This document shows, in pieces, positions 52,613-62,799 of a stretch of DNA of 64,000 bases; the first letter of the stretch is position 1, and each line of letters begins with the position of its first letter. The stretch covers positions 682,001-746,000 of the forward strand of contig NZ_CP063849.1 of the NCBI RefSeq assembly GCF_015277775.1, given 5' to 3'. The notes under the pieces were generated by a model. The model searched no databases and was not told where the DNA came from. It saw only the letters and a list, made by a program, of their open reading frames with translations. Made by a program: the position numbers and the translations under genes. This stretch comes from Paludibaculum fermentans (GTDB lineage: Bacteria > Acidobacteriota > Terriglobia > Bryobacterales > Bryobacteraceae).

Positions 52613-53827
52613 CTACGAGAGACGCCGTTTGAGTTCCGAGTCGATCTCCGCCATGAAGGCTTCGGTCGTCAGGAACGGGTGATTCGGGCCGATCAGGATC
52701 GCCAGGTCCTTCGTCATCTTGCCCGACTCCACGACATCCACGCAGACCTTTTCCAGGGTGTGGGCGAAGCTGACCACGTCCGGGGTTCCGTCCATGGTGC
52801 CGCGATGGTGCAGGCCGCGCGTCCAGGCGTAGATCGACGCGATCGGGTTGGTCGAGGTCGGCTTCCCCTGCTGGTGCATCCGGTAGTGCCGCGTCACGGT
52901 GCCATGCGCCGCTTCCGCTTCCACGGTCTTGCCGTCCGGCGACATCAACACCGACGTCATCAGGCCCAGTGAGCCATAGCCCTGCGCCAGCGTGTCCGAT
53001 TGGACGTCGCCGTCGTAGTTCTTGCACGCCCACAGGTAGCCGCCGCTCCACTTCAGGTTGGCCGCCACCATGTCGTCGATCAGCCGGTGCTCATACGTCA
53101 GGCCCTTGGCTGCAAACGCGGACTTGAACTCAGCGTCGAAGATCTCCTGGAACAGGTTCTTGAACCGGCCGTCGTACGCCTTCAGGATCGTGTTCTTGCT
53201 GGACAGGTACACCGGATACGAGCGGTCCAGCGCGTAATTGAAACAGGCCCGCGCGAAACCGGAGATCGAGCTGTCGAGGTTGAACATGCCCAGGGCGATG
53301 CCGGCGCTGGGGGCGTCGATGATCTCGCGCTCAATGGGCTCGCTCCCGTCGGCGGGCGTAAACACCAGCTTCAGCTTGCCTGGGCCCGGGAACGTAAAGT
53401 CCTGCGCGCGGTACTGGTCGCCAAAGCCGTGGCGTGCCACAACCACCGGTTTGTCCCAATGGCTGACAATCCTGGGCACGTTCTTGCAGATGATCGGCTC
53501 GCGGAAGATCGTGCCGTCGAGGATGTTGCGGATGGTGCCGTTGGGGCTGCGCCACATCTTCTTCAGGCCGAATTCCTGCACCCGCGCCTCGTCGGGCGTG
53601 ATCGTGGCGCACTTGACGGCGACACCATATTGCTTGGTCGCATTGGCGGAGTCGATCGTAATCTGATCGTTCGTCTCGTCGCGCTTCTGCACCGACAGAT
53701 CGTAGTACTTGAGGTCGATCTCGAGGTAAGGGAGGATGAGGCGGTCGCGGATCCATTGCCAGATGATCCGGGTCATCTCATCGCCGTCCATCTCGACGAC
53801 GGGGTTCTTCACATGAATCTTAGCCAT
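52613..53827 (-). CDS. icd: NADP-dependent isocitrate dehydrogenase (homodimeric, eukaryote-like type)
   Basis: 404 aa. ATG 53827 gives the usual N-terminus '[20 protein letters not shown]'. Substrate-binding and metal motifs: '[20 protein letters not shown]', '[13 protein letters not shown]', '[20 protein letters not shown]', and '[14 protein letters not shown]', the NADP-side motif. It converts isocitrate to 2-oxoglutarate in the TCA cycle. This length and sequence type match the mitochondrial/cytosolic-like class rather than E. coli Icd. Single gene; sucCD lies about 3 kb away. Confidence 0.95.
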   Translation of the reverse strand: MAKIHVKNPVVEMDGDEMTRIIWQWIRDRLILPYLEIDLKYYDLSVQKRDETNDQITIDSANATKQYGVAVKCATITPDEARVQEFGLKKMWRSPNGTIRNILDGTIFREPIICKNVPRIVSHWDKPVVVARHGFGDQYRAQDFTFPGPGKLKLVFTPADGSEPIEREIIDAPSAGIALGMFNLDSSISGFARACFNYALDRSYPVYLSSKNTILKAYDGRFKNLFQEIFDAEFKSAFAAKGLTYEHRLIDDMVAANLKWSGGYLWACKNYDGDVQSDTLAQGYGSLGLMTSVLMSPDGKTVEAEAAHGTVTRHYRMHQQGKPTSTNPIASIYAWTRGLHHRGTMDGTPDVVSFAHTLEKVCVDVVESGKMTKDLAILIGPNHPFLTTEAFMAEIDSELKRRLS

Positions 53828-54030
53828 GAAACGAAAAGCTCCAGAGTGGATTGACATCTGATTATCGCCCAAGTCCCCTCCGATCCTCACCTGTTTATCG
53901 CGGGCGCCGCCGGTTCGCGGAAGCAGCTCCTCCGGCCTCGGCAGGCTGCCAGGGGCGACGGTGAACGGACGGGCGAAATCCGTAGAGGAAGTCTACAAGC
54001 TGAAGAGGGATTGGAGGGAAGGAGGAGGAA

Positions 54031-54107
54031 TGGTGGGCGCGGCAGGACTCGAACCTGCGACCTCCTGCGTGTGAAGCAGGCGCTCTAACCAACTGAGCTA
54101 CGCGCCC
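54031..54107 (-). tRNA. tRNA-Val (anticodon CAC)
   Basis: Read on the minus strand: 7-bp acceptor stem GGGCGCG/CGCGCCC, D-arm GCTC..GAGC, anticodon stem CCTGC/GCAGG with loop TTCACAC (anticodon CAC, valine codon GUG), short variable loop, T-arm GCAGG-TTCGAGT-CCTGC, and an encoded CCA end at 54031-54033. 77 nt in total, all stems paired. Confidence 0.96.
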
Positions 54108-54212
54108 TAAGGCGTGAAACTTCAGTGTACAACAGCACCCACCCCGCTTGTCCACAGCCAACGAACAGTTCCCCCCTATGACTACGCCTTAAGCCATGAT
54201 AAGCTCTCGCCC

Positions 54213-54800
54213 ATGAGGATCCTGCGATGGGCTCCGGCCCTCTTCATCTCTCTGGTCGCGCCCCTGCTCCTGCACGCGCAGACCTACGGCGAGAGCGGTG
54301 ACGTCCCCTATGTGCCAACTCCTCAACACGTTGTCGATGCCATGCTCAAACTCGGCAACGTCCAACCCGGCGATGTCGTCTTCGACCTCGGCTGCGGCGA
54401 CGGCCGCATCGTGGTCACCGCCGCCGAAAAATTCTCGGCCACCGGCACCGGCATCGACCTGAACCCCAAACGCATCGCCGAAGCCACCGAGAATGCCCGC
54501 AAGGCCGGCGTGGCCGACAAGGTGAAGTTCATGGAACAGAACCTGTTCGAGTCCGATGTCAGCCAGGCCACACTCGTCACTCTTTATCTCCTGCCCGAGG
54601 TGAACCTGAAACTGCGGCCGCGCCTGCTCCAGCAGTTGAAGCCCGGTTCGCGCATCGTCTCTCACAGCTTCGACATGGGTGAATGGAAACCCGACAAGCA
54701 TTTCGATGCCGATGGCCGCATCCTCTACCTCTGGACCGTCACCGAAAAGGCCAAAGCCGAGTTCGCCAACAAGCCTGAGCCAGGCGGCGCGGGCCACTGA
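54213..54800 (+). CDS. SAM methyltransferase with N-terminal signal peptide
   Basis: 195 aa from ATG 54213. Residues ~1-22 (ILRWAPALFISLVAPLLLHA) form a clear Sec signal or anchor. The rest is a class I methyltransferase: 'VVFDLGCGDGRIVVTAA' (motif I), 'GTGIDLNPKRIAEA', 'ATLVTLYLLPEVNLKL'. SAM is cytoplasmic, so a secreted methyltransferase would be puzzling; membrane anchoring with the domain inside is an alternative. Substrate unknown. The upstream gap holds the tRNA on the other strand. Confidence 0.8.
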   Translation: MRILRWAPALFISLVAPLLLHAQTYGESGDVPYVPTPQHVVDAMLKLGNVQPGDVVFDLGCGDGRIVVTAAEKFSATGTGIDLNPKRIAEATENARKAGVADKVKFMEQNLFESDVSQATLVTLYLLPEVNLKLRPRLLQQLKPGSRIVSHSFDMGEWKPDKHFDADGRILYLWTVTEKAKAEFANKPEPGGAGH

Positions 54801-54889
54801 TTGCCCTTCGGCATGACCCGGCGCTTCGAACCCGCGTATACTGCTTTTACGTTTCCTCTCATCCCTGTCCGACAAGGAGCCATCGCCGC

Positions 54890-56218
54890 ATGAATCGCCG
54901 CAGCTTTCTTCACACCGGTACCGCCGGGCTTGCCGCCTTAAACGCTCTCGCCGACGACAAGCCCAAACGCGTCGGTCTCATCGGCACCGGCTGGTATGGC
55001 AAGTGCGACCTCCTGCGCCTCATTCAGGTGGCTCCCGTCGACGTGGTCTCGCTTTGCGACGTCGATCGCAAGATGCTTTCCGAGGCCGCCGACATCGTCG
55101 CCTCCCGCCAGCTGTCAAAGAAAAAACCGCGCACTTTCGCCGACTACCGCCAGATGTTGAAGGAGAAGGATCTCGACATCGTCCTCATCGCGACACCCGA
55201 TCACTGGCACGCCCTCGCCATGATCGAGGCCGTGAAGTCCGGAGTCGATGTCTACGTCCAGAAGCCCATCAGCGTCGATATCACGGAAGGCGAAGCCATG
55301 CTGGCCGCCGCCCGCAAGTACAAGCGCGTCGTCCAGGTGGGCACGCAACGCCGCTCCACGCCCCACCTCATTGAGGCCCGCGACCAGATCGTCCGCTCCG
55401 GCAAGCTCGGCAAGATCGGCCTGGTTGAGATCTGCTGCTACTACCCGATGCGCGCCCGCGGTGACGCTCCCGACATTGCTCCGCCCGAGAATCTCGACTA
55501 CGAGATGTGGACCGGACCCGCGCCCATGCGTCCCTACAACCGCCTCGTCCACCCGCGCTCCTGGCGCGCCTTCATGGAATACGGCAACGGCATCGTGGGC
55601 GACATGGCCATTCACATGTTCGACATGGTGCGCTGGATGATGGATCTCGGCTGGCCCACCAGCGTGTCGTCCGAAGGTGGCATCCTGATCGACAAAGCCA
55701 GCAAGTCGAACATCTCCGATACCCAGACCGCGACCTTCGACTACCCGGATGTGAAGATCGTCTGGACCCATCGCACCTGGGGCCAGCCGCCGGACCCGAA
55801 ATATACCTGGGCGGCCACCCTCTACGGCGATAAGGGCACTCTCAAAGCCAGCGTCATGAGCTACGACTTCACGCCCGTCCAGGGCACGCCCATCCACAAG
55901 GACGTCACCTACGAGTTCGAACAATATCCCGAGGACCGTACCGAGAAGGATCTGGAGCGCCACTGCGCGCCCGCCATCCGCGGCCACATGAAGAACCTGC
56001 TCGAGAACATCGCCTCGCGCGGCAAGCCGGTCGCCGACATCGAACAGGGCCACATCTCTACGGCAAGCTGCATCCTGGCCAACCTCTCCATGAAGCTGGG
56101 CCGCTCGCTGAAGTGGGATCCCGTGAAGGGCAGGGTAGTGGGCGACGAAGAGGCCAACCGGCTGTTGACCCGGCCTTACCGCAAGCCCTGGGTCCATCCC
56201 ACCGCCGCCAACGTCTAA
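54890..56218 (+). CDS. Gfo/Idh/MocA-family oxidoreductase with Tat-like signal
   Basis: 442 aa. 'NRRSFLHTGTAGLAALNALA' is a Tat-type leader. It is followed by the NAD(P)-binding 'VGLIGTGWYGKCDLLRL', 'IVLIATPDHWHALAMIEAVK', and 'VDVYVQKPISVDITEGEAML' with the catalytic Lys of the (E/Q)KP motif. Such proteins oxidise or reduce sugars and inositols; exported forms carry their cofactor through Tat. TATACT (54837-54842) is a possible -10. A terminator hairpin on the opposite strand follows. Confidence 0.88.
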   Translation: MNRRSFLHTGTAGLAALNALADDKPKRVGLIGTGWYGKCDLLRLIQVAPVDVVSLCDVDRKMLSEAADIVASRQLSKKKPRTFADYRQMLKEKDLDIVLIATPDHWHALAMIEAVKSGVDVYVQKPISVDITEGEAMLAAARKYKRVVQVGTQRRSTPHLIEARDQIVRSGKLGKIGLVEICCYYPMRARGDAPDIAPPENLDYEMWTGPAPMRPYNRLVHPRSWRAFMEYGNGIVGDMAIHMFDMVRWMMDLGWPTSVSSEGGILIDKASKSNISDTQTATFDYPDVKIVWTHRTWGQPPDPKYTWAATLYGDKGTLKASVMSYDFTPVQGTPIHKDVTYEFEQYPEDRTEKDLERHCAPAIRGHMKNLLENIASRGKPVADIEQGHISTASCILANLSMKLGRSLKWDPVKGRVVGDEEANRLLTRPYRKPWVHPTAANV

Positions 56219-56222
56219 ACGC

Positions 56223-56253
56223 AAAAATGGGGATGCCCCGCAAGGCATCCCCA
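56223..56253 (-). terminator. Intrinsic terminator of the sucC-sucD-ndk operon
   Basis: Perfect 10-bp stem TGGGGATGCC/GGCATCCCCA (56228-56237, 56244-56253) with a 6-nt loop, followed on the minus strand by TTTTT (56227-56223). It lies 22 bp after the ndk stop and is also just after the convergent oxidoreductase gene. Confidence 0.85.
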
Positions 56254-56275
56254 CTTCCAACAGAAAACGATCTGG

Positions 56276-56689
56276 CTAGTTGAGTTCGTAGCCGCGGAAG
56301 AACCACGCCAGCTCAATGGCCGCGTTCTCCTGGCTGTCCGAGCCGTGGCTCGCATTGCGGCCGATGTTCGCGCCGTAGAGCTTCCTCACCGTGCCGGCTT
56401 CCGCCTTCTCCGGATTCGTCGCGCCCATCACTTCGCGCCACTTGGCCACCGCGTCCTCACGCTCCAGCGCGAGCAGGATCACGGGACCCTCCGTCATGAA
56501 GGCGATCAGTTCTTCGAAAAAGCCCTTGCCCTTGTGGACGGCATAGAACCCTTCGGCGATGGGCCGCGTCAGGTGCTGCTTGCGCAGTGCGAGTACTTTG
56601 AACCCGTTCTTTTCAATCAGGGCGAGAATGTTGCCCGCGTTTCCGTCCGCAACGGCGTCCGGCTTGATGATGGCGAATGTACGTTCCAT
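56276..56689 (-). CDS. ndk: Nucleoside diphosphate kinase
   Basis: 137 aa. 'ERTFAIIKPDAVADGNAGNI' and the phospho-histidine site ASHGSDSQENA identify Ndk, which balances NTP pools by phosphate transfer. It starts 6 bp after sucD, so it is the third gene of the sucC-sucD-ndk operon; coupling of Ndk to succinyl-CoA synthetase-made GTP/ATP is a known association. Ends before the intrinsic terminator at 56253. Confidence 0.96.
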   Translation of the reverse strand: MERTFAIIKPDAVADGNAGNILALIEKNGFKVLALRKQHLTRPIAEGFYAVHKGKGFFEELIAFMTEGPVILLALEREDAVAKWREVMGATNPEKAEAGTVRKLYGANIGRNASHGSDSQENAAIELAWFFRGYELN

Positions 56690-56695
56690 AGTTCC

Positions 56696-57571
56696 TTAAA
56701 GCTTGAGAGCTGCCTTGGCGCGGTCGCCGAGATCGGCGGGCGTCGGGCAAACGATGATACCGGCGTCTTCCATGGCGGCCATCTTGTCTGAGGCCTTGCC
56801 CGATCCACCGGAAATAATCGCACCGGCGTGGCCCATGCGGCGGCCGGGCGGCGCGGTCTGGCCCGCGATAAAGCCGATCACCGGCTTCTTCACGAACTCC
56901 TTCACATACGCGGCGGCGAGTTCCTCGGCGTTGCCGCCGATCTCACCGATCATGATGATGGCTTCCGTCGCCGGATCCTCATTGAACAGCCGCAGCGCAT
57001 CAATGTGCGTCGTGCCGATAATCGGATCTCCGCCGATGCCGATGCACGTGCTCTGGCCGATGCCCAGCGCCGTCAACTGGCCCACCGCTTCATAGGTCAG
57101 CGTGCCCGAGCGCGAGACCACGCCCACCGGGCCCGGCTTGTGAATGTGGCCCGGCATGATGCCGATCTTGCACTCTCCGGGTGTGATGATGCCGGGGCAG
57201 TTCGGACCAATCAGGCGGGTGCCCGGCTTGGTTCTCAGATACTGCCACGCCCTCACCATGTCCAGGGCCGGAATGCCTTCCGTGATACAGACCACCAGCG
57301 GCAGGCCCGCGTCGGCGGCTTCCATGATGGCTTCCGCCGCGAACGGCGGAGGCACGAAGATCACCGTGGCGTTGGCGCCCGTGGTCTTCACTGCTTCCGT
57401 GACGGTATCGAAGACGGGCCGCTCCAGGTGAGTCGTGCTGCCCTTGCCGGGCGTGACGCCGCCCACGATGTTGGTGCCGTAGGCGATCGCCTGCAGGGCG
57501 TGGAAGGTGCCTTCCTTGCCCGTGAAGCCCTGCACGAGCACGCGCGTGTTCTTGTTGACCAGTACGCTCAT
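56696..57571 (-). CDS. sucD: Succinyl-CoA synthetase alpha subunit
   Basis: 291 aa. CoA-binding start '[20 protein letters not shown]', '[18 protein letters not shown]', and the phospho-histidine in [14 protein letters not shown]. With SucC it makes succinate and ATP/GTP from succinyl-CoA. It lies 15 bp after sucC and 6 bp before ndk. Confidence 0.96.
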   Translation of the reverse strand: MSVLVNKNTRVLVQGFTGKEGTFHALQAIAYGTNIVGGVTPGKGSTTHLERPVFDTVTEAVKTTGANATVIFVPPPFAAEAIMEAADAGLPLVVCITEGIPALDMVRAWQYLRTKPGTRLIGPNCPGIITPGECKIGIMPGHIHKPGPVGVVSRSGTLTYEAVGQLTALGIGQSTCIGIGGDPIIGTTHIDALRLFNEDPATEAIIMIGEIGGNAEELAAAYVKEFVKKPVIGFIAGQTAPPGRRMGHAGAIISGGSGKASDKMAAMEDAGIIVCPTPADLGDRAKAALKL

Positions 57572-57586
57572 GGTTGGGATCCCTTT

Positions 57587-58744
57587 CTACTGCGCGAGCG
57601 CGACGACCTTCTCGGCCGCGTCCTTCATGCCGTCGGCCACCGTGAAGTTCAGGCCGGACTCCTTCAGGATCAGCCGCCCCTCCTGTACGTTGGTGCCTTC
57701 CATGCGAATCACCAGCGGCAGGTTCATGCCCAGCTCGCGCGAGGCATCCACCACACCCGCGGCCAGCGTGTCGCAGCGCAGGATGCCGCCGAAGATATTG
57801 ATCAGCACGGCCTTCACGCTCTTGTCATCCATCAGGATGCGGAACGCGTTCTTGATCTGTTCCTTGTTGGCTCCGCCGCCGACATCCAGGAAGTTCGCCG
57901 GGCTGCCGCCGGCGTACTTGATGATGTCCATCGTCGCCATCGCCAGGCCCGCGCCGTTCACCATGCAGCCGACGCTGCCGTCGAGCTTGATGTAGTTCAG
58001 GCCGAACTTCGAGGCCTCCACTTCCAGCGGATCCTCTTCGTTCAAATCGCGCAGCTCAGCCAGATCCTTGTGGCGGAACATCGCGTTGTCGTCGAAGGTG
58101 ACCTTCGCGTCCAGCGCCACCACCCGGCCGTCCGAAGTGAGAACCAGCGGATTGATCTCAGCCAGCGATCCGTCGGTGTCGAGGTAGGCCTTCGCCAGCG
58201 CCTGCATCGTCTTCACGGCCGCGCCTACGCTGGCGGCGGGAATGCCGATGCCGAAGGCCAGCTTGCGCGCCTGCCAGCCCATCAGGCCGGCGCCCGGATC
58301 GAACGCTTCCTTCAGGATCAGTTCCGGCGTCTTCGCGGCGACTTCCTCGATGTCCATGCCGCCGGCGGCGGAGGCCATCATGACGAGCTTGCCCTGCGCC
58401 CGGTCCAGCACGATGCCGAGATACAGCTCTTTCTCGATCGGCAACGTCTCTTCCACTAGCAGGCACTTCACCAGCCGGCCTTCCGGCCCCGTCTGGTGCG
58501 TGATCAGCGTCATCCCCAGGATCTTGGAGGCGGCTTCCGCCGCGGCATCCGCGTTGTCGGCCAGCTTGACGCCGCCGCCCTTACCGCGTCCGCCCGCATG
58601 AATCTGTGCTTTGACGACCACCCGGCCGCCGAGTTCCACCGCGATCGCCTTGGCCTCATCCACGCTGAGTGCCATGCGTCCGCGCGGTACTGGAACCCCA
58701 TACTTGGCCAAGATCGCCTTGGCTTGGTACTCGTGTATTTTCAT
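57587..58744 (-). CDS. sucC: Succinyl-CoA synthetase beta subunit
   Basis: 385 aa, full length. '[20 protein letters not shown]' at the start, the ATP-grasp segment '[20 protein letters not shown]', and '[20 protein letters not shown]' are diagnostic. First gene of sucC-sucD-ndk. The 50-bp gap to trpD on the other strand must hold both promoters. Confidence 0.96.
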   Translation of the reverse strand: MKIHEYQAKAILAKYGVPVPRGRMALSVDEAKAIAVELGGRVVVKAQIHAGGRGKGGGVKLADNADAAAEAASKILGMTLITHQTGPEGRLVKCLLVEETLPIEKELYLGIVLDRAQGKLVMMASAAGGMDIEEVAAKTPELILKEAFDPGAGLMGWQARKLAFGIGIPAASVGAAVKTMQALAKAYLDTDGSLAEINPLVLTSDGRVVALDAKVTFDDNAMFRHKDLAELRDLNEEDPLEVEASKFGLNYIKLDGSVGCMVNGAGLAMATMDIIKYAGGSPANFLDVGGGANKEQIKNAFRILMDDKSVKAVLINIFGGILRCDTLAAGVVDASRELGMNLPLVIRMEGTNVQEGRLILKESGLNFTVADGMKDAAEKVVALAQ

Positions 58745-58794
58745 AGGAATCCGCTTGTGGTAGGCTCGAATGAAGCCCCGAAATCCAATATAGC

Positions 58795-59817
58795 ATGCCG
58801 TTTTTGCCCCTCCTGCACCGCCTCCTGAACAGGGAAAGTCTGCCTGCTGCGGATGCCCGCGCGGCCATGTCCGCCATCCTTGCTGGCGAGGCCACCACGC
58901 CCCAGATCTGCGCCTTCCTGGCCGCCCTGCGAGTAAAAGGCGAAACCGCCGACGAGATCCTCGGCCTGGCCCAGGCCATGCGCGAGAGCGCCGTCCACAT
59001 CCACCACGGCATCACCGATCGCGTCGTGCTCGACACCTGCGGCACCGGCGGCGACAACCGTGGCACCTGCAACGTCTCCACCATCGTCGCCATCGTCGTT
59101 GCCGCCTGCGGCGTGCCCGTCGCCAAACACGGCAACCGCTCCATGTCTTCGCTCTGCGGCAGCGCCGATCTCCTCGAAGCCCTCGGTGTGAAGCTGCTGA
59201 CAGACCCCGCCGCCATCGCCCGCTCCATCCGCGAGATCGGCTTTGGCTTCCTCTTCGCCCCCGTCCTGCACCCGGCCATGAAAAACGCCATGCCCGCCCG
59301 CGCGGAGCTCAAGACGAAAACAGCCATGAACCTGCTCGGTCCGCTCACCAATCCGGCCGGAGCCACCGCCCAACTGGCCGGCGCACCCTCCCTGCAGGCC
59401 GCTGAACTGATGGCTGTCACCCTCGCGGCGCTGGGCCTCGAACACGGCTACGTGGTCCACGGCTTTGACGGCCTGGACGAAGTCACTACCACCGCGCCCA
59501 CGCACCTGCTCTCCATCACCAAGGGCGCCATCGACCATATTGAGGTCGCGCCCGAAGACTTCGGCGTGCCCCGCGCCACTATTGAACAGTTGAAGGGTGG
59601 AGAGATCACCACCAACCGCGACATCGCCCTCGCCGTGCTCAACGGCGCGCCCGGCGCGTATCGCGACATAGTTCTGGTGAATGCGAGCGTGGCGTTGAAG
59701 GCCGCCGGAGTGGCGCAGGCCTTCCACGAAGGCATGGAAATGGCCGGCGCGGCCGTGGACTCCGGCGCGGCGCTCAGGAAGCTGCGGCAGGTGGCGGAGT
59801 TCAGTCAGGGCGCGTAA
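58795..59817 (+). CDS. trpD: Anthranilate phosphoribosyltransferase
   Basis: 340 aa. PRPP-binding [17 protein letters not shown], '[20 protein letters not shown]' (anthranilate and PRPP contacts) and '[14 protein letters not shown]' define TrpD, which makes phosphoribosyl-anthranilate in tryptophan synthesis. No other trp genes are present in the window. Divergent from sucC and convergent with a receiver-like gene (14-bp gap). Confidence 0.95.
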   Translation: MPFLPLLHRLLNRESLPAADARAAMSAILAGEATTPQICAFLAALRVKGETADEILGLAQAMRESAVHIHHGITDRVVLDTCGTGGDNRGTCNVSTIVAIVVAACGVPVAKHGNRSMSSLCGSADLLEALGVKLLTDPAAIARSIREIGFGFLFAPVLHPAMKNAMPARAELKTKTAMNLLGPLTNPAGATAQLAGAPSLQAAELMAVTLAALGLEHGYVVHGFDGLDEVTTTAPTHLLSITKGAIDHIEVAPEDFGVPRATIEQLKGGEITTNRDIALAVLNGAPGAYRDIVLVNASVALKAAGVAQAFHEGMEMAGAAVDSGAALRKLRQVAEFSQGA

Positions 59818-59831
59818 TTCGCGCCCCGCGG

Positions 59832-60209
59832 CTACATCGAGCCTGTGTGGCGCTTGAGAATTTGCGGCAGGTTGGTCGAGAAGGCCGAACGCGCCAGCAC
59901 CATATTGGCGCCCGCATCCTGTGCCTGCTGCTTCAACTCCCCTTGTACGTGCGACACGAAGCCGATGAGGGACACGCGCTTCAGATCTTCTATCGCCTTG
60001 AAATTCGTGATCACGGAGACTGCGTTCACGGAATGCGCGTTGAGATCCAGGATGACGAGCAGCGGCTGCTCGGCGACGCTCTTTTCGAGAACGTCTTTCT
60101 CTGACTTGAGGAATTCACAGGTCAGGCCGGCGCGTTTAGCGGCGTCGTTGATCTTCACGACAAAGAAGAGGTCGTCAACGACCGCGAGTATCTTGGTGGA
60201 CTTGGGCAT
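59832..60209 (-). CDS. Stand-alone receiver-like protein, divergent
   Basis: 125 aa, a single CheY-like fold. The acidic pair (AVVDDLFF) and the phospho-acceptor Asp (LLVILDLNAH) are present, and the Ser of 'GFVSHV' sits at the switch position. The invariant Lys of the KP motif is missing: the region reads 'VLARSAFSTN'. It may therefore be poorly phosphorylated or a pseudo-receiver. No output domain or kinase nearby. Divergent from zwf. Confidence 0.75.
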   Translation of the reverse strand: MPKSTKILAVVDDLFFVVKINDAAKRAGLTCEFLKSEKDVLEKSVAEQPLLVILDLNAHSVNAVSVITNFKAIEDLKRVSLIGFVSHVQGELKQQAQDAGANMVLARSAFSTNLPQILKRHTGSM

Positions 60210-60286
60210 GGGAATTCAAAACAGACGGCAGGAAATTTGATTTTAGCTTCTATGGGGGCCGTGGGCAAGGCCCCCCCTGCTCATGC

Positions 60287-60292
60287 TAATGT
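60287..60292 (+). promoter_or_regulatory. -10-like TAATGT 6 nt before zwf
   Basis: TAATGT, 6 nt, then ATG 60299; no Shine-Dalgarno before the ATG. A leaderless zwf-opcA-pgl transcript is possible. The 89-bp divergent gap holds nothing else recognised. Confidence 0.35.
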
Positions 60293-60298
60293 AGGCGC

Positions 60299-61828
60299 AT
60301 GGCTGGGACCTATCCTCTCGAGGATCCGCTTCGCTACGAAAAGCCGGTTTCTCCTTCGGCAATTGTCATTTTCGGCGCGAACGGCGACCTCACCAAACGA
60401 AAGCTGTTGCCCGCCCTCTACAGGCTGGCTTACGAACGCCGTCTGCCCGCTGGATTCGCGATCGTCGGTATCTCCCGCACCGAGATGACCGACGACCAGT
60501 TCCGCGAAAAAATGCGCGAAAGCGTCGAACACTTCCTGGAAGACAGTCCCTTCGACGCCGATCTTTGGGCCAATTTCGCGAAGGGCCTCTTCTACGTCAG
60601 CGGCGACCTCGCCGACGCCGCGATGTACACCGCCCTCGACGCCCGCCTCAAGGAGATCGAAGTCAGCCGCCAGACCGGCGGCAACGTGCTCTTCTATCTG
60701 TCCACGCAGCCCAGTTACTACTCCACGGCCGCTGCCGGCCTGGGCGCCGCTGGACTCCAAAACCCCTCGACCCCCGGCGCCTGGCGCCGGATCATCGTCG
60801 AGAAACCCTTCGGCCACGACACCGCCAGCGCCGCCGAACTGAACACCAACCTGCAGGCCGTCTTCCCCGAAAATGCGATCTATCGCATCGATCACTACCT
60901 CGGCAAGGAGACCGTCCAGAACATCCTGGCCTTCCGCTTCGGCAACGGCATCTTCGAACCCCTCTGGAACCGCCGCTATGTGAACCACGTGCAGATCACG
61001 GCGGCCGAAGCCATCGGCGTTGAAGGCCGCGGAGCCTACTACCAGGAGGCCGGCGCCCTCCGCGACATGATCCAGAATCACCTGCTCCAGGTGATGGCGA
61101 CCATCTCGATGGAGCCGCCCGCCAGTTACGAACCCAACGCCGTTCGCGACGAGCGTGCCAAACTCCTGCGCTCCATCCGCACCCTCAAGCCCGAGGAAGT
61201 GGCCACCCACGCCGTCAAAGGCCAGTACGGTCCCGCCAAAATCGGCGGCGCCGACGTCCCCGGCTTCCGCCAGGAACAAGGCGTGGACCCCGAAGCCCAG
61301 ACCGATACCTTCGCCGCTATCACCGCGACTGTCGAGAACTGGCGCTGGGCCGGCGTCCCGTTCTACATCCGCACCGGCAAGCGCCTGCCCAAGCGCGTCA
61401 CCGATATCGCCATTCAGTTCAACCAGGCGCCGCTGTCCATCTTCGAGGGCGAAACCGGCCAGCAGTGGCCCAATCTCCTGGTCGTCCGCATCCAGCCGGA
61501 AGAGGGAATCTCCCTCCGCTTCTTCTCCAAACTGCCCGGCGCCGGCATGAAACTCCGCCCGGTCACCATGGACTTCAACTACGGCACCAGCTTCGGCACG
61601 CGCACGCCCACGGCCTACGAAACGCTGCTGCTGGATGCCCTGGAGGGCGACGCGACGCTCTACACCCGCCTCGACATGGTCGAAGCCAGTTGGAATGTCG
61701 TCCAGCCCATCCTCAACGTCTGGAACGAGACAAAGTTCGAATTCCCGAACTACGCCGCGGGCACCTGGGGCCCGGCGGCCGCTGATGAAATGCTCGCCGC
61801 GCGCGGTCACGTCTGGAGGGTTCCATAA
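60299..61828 (+). CDS. zwf: Glucose-6-phosphate 1-dehydrogenase
   Basis: 509 aa. NADP-binding 'AIVIFGANGDLTKRKLLPAL', substrate motif RIDHYLGKETVQN with the catalytic His region, and 'RVDVPGF'-like C-terminal region 'PFYIRTGKRLPKRVTDIAIQ' are all present. It catalyses the first step of the oxidative pentose phosphate pathway. The stop codon TAATG overlaps the opcA start, and pgl follows, so one operon encodes the first two pathway enzymes plus the assembly factor. Confidence 0.97.
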   Translation: MAGTYPLEDPLRYEKPVSPSAIVIFGANGDLTKRKLLPALYRLAYERRLPAGFAIVGISRTEMTDDQFREKMRESVEHFLEDSPFDADLWANFAKGLFYVSGDLADAAMYTALDARLKEIEVSRQTGGNVLFYLSTQPSYYSTAAAGLGAAGLQNPSTPGAWRRIIVEKPFGHDTASAAELNTNLQAVFPENAIYRIDHYLGKETVQNILAFRFGNGIFEPLWNRRYVNHVQITAAEAIGVEGRGAYYQEAGALRDMIQNHLLQVMATISMEPPASYEPNAVRDERAKLLRSIRTLKPEEVATHAVKGQYGPAKIGGADVPGFRQEQGVDPEAQTDTFAAITATVENWRWAGVPFYIRTGKRLPKRVTDIAIQFNQAPLSIFEGETGQQWPNLLVVRIQPEEGISLRFFSKLPGAGMKLRPVTMDFNYGTSFGTRTPTAYETLLLDALEGDATLYTRLDMVEASWNVVQPILNVWNETKFEFPNYAAGTWGPAAADEMLAARGHVWRVP

Positions 61829-62799
61829 TGGCCGAACCAGCAGTCATCGACGCCGGCCAGCTCCTCAAGGAGCTGGACAATAGCTGGCGGTCCATCGGCA
61901 AATCGGAAGGCTCGGGCGTGCTCCGCGCCTGCGCCATGACTCTCCTGGTCGTCGTCCGGGCTGAGGAAGATCCACAGGTTCTCGGCGAAACCCTGGCCGA
62001 GATCATGCACGAGCACCCCAACCGCACCATCGTCATCCGGGTTGGGGAAGGGAACGCGCCGGTCGAGGCTCGGACCACCCTCCAGTGCTGGATGCCCTTC
62101 GGCCGCCGCCAGCAGATCTGCTGCGAGCAGATCGACATCTGCGCCACCCGCGAGAACCTCTCCGCCGTGCCACCCATCATCTTCGGACTCATGGTGGCCG
62201 ACCTCCCCGTCGCCCTCTGGTGCCGCGACCTCTCGCTGGCTTCACTCGAAGAACTGCGCCCCGTCCTGCGCCTCGCCGGCAAAGTGATGGTGGACAGCTC
62301 CTCCCAGCGCGACGCCGTCAAGGCCCTGGAGTGCCTCAAGAAGCTCTCCGGCGGCACGTGGACCCTGGCCGACCTCACCTGGGCCCGCATCACCCGCTGG
62401 CGCGAAACCATCGCCCAGGTGCTGCGCCGCGGCGAGCCGATGGAGTGGTGCGAAGTCACCTACGCCGGTAAAGGCATCTCCACCGCCGCCGGCTATCTGG
62501 CTGCCTGGCTCAAACGCGTCTCGGGCTCCGATGTTCCTCTTCGTTGCGAGGACGAGGAGTGTCCTCCGGCCGGCATGGGCCGCATCCGGGCTGTCCGCCT
62601 TCAGGGCGGCAGCCAGGTCGTCTCCCTGCGCCGCACCGGCCGCACCTCGCTCAGCATCGAGGCCGGACGCATGGGGTCGACGGCGGTCTTCCCGCTGCAC
62701 ACCGACTCCATGCTGCTGCACGAGGAGCTCAACGTCTTCGGGCGCGACCCGCTGTTTCAGGACGCGCTGGCGACCCTGCCTGAGGTCGTGCGCGGATGA
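61828..62799 (+). CDS. opcA: Glucose-6-phosphate dehydrogenase assembly protein OpcA
   Basis: 323 aa. 'RACAMTLLVVVRAEEDPQVL' and 'VADLPVALWCRDLSLASLEE' are typical of OpcA-type proteins that activate or assemble Zwf in cyanobacteria and actinobacteria. Its location directly between zwf and pgl, with overlapping codons on both sides, supports the assignment. Confidence 0.88.
   Translation: MAEPAVIDAGQLLKELDNSWRSIGKSEGSGVLRACAMTLLVVVRAEEDPQVLGETLAEIMHEHPNRTIVIRVGEGNAPVEARTTLQCWMPFGRRQQICCEQIDICATRENLSAVPPIIFGLMVADLPVALWCRDLSLASLEELRPVLRLAGKVMVDSSSQRDAVKALECLKKLSGGTWTLADLTWARITRWRETIAQVLRRGEPMEWCEVTYAGKGISTAAGYLAAWLKRVSGSDVPLRCEDEECPPAGMGRIRAVRLQGGSQVVSLRRTGRTSLSIEAGRMGSTAVFPLHTDSMLLHEELNVFGRDPLFQDALATLPEVVRG

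Noticed and set aside
56828-58459. 543-codon plus-strand ORF across sucD/sucC
   Set aside because: Antisense frame of two confidently identified genes.
60281-61810. 509-codon minus-strand ORF over zwf
   Set aside because: Antisense shadow, Gly/Val/Glu-rich without motifs.
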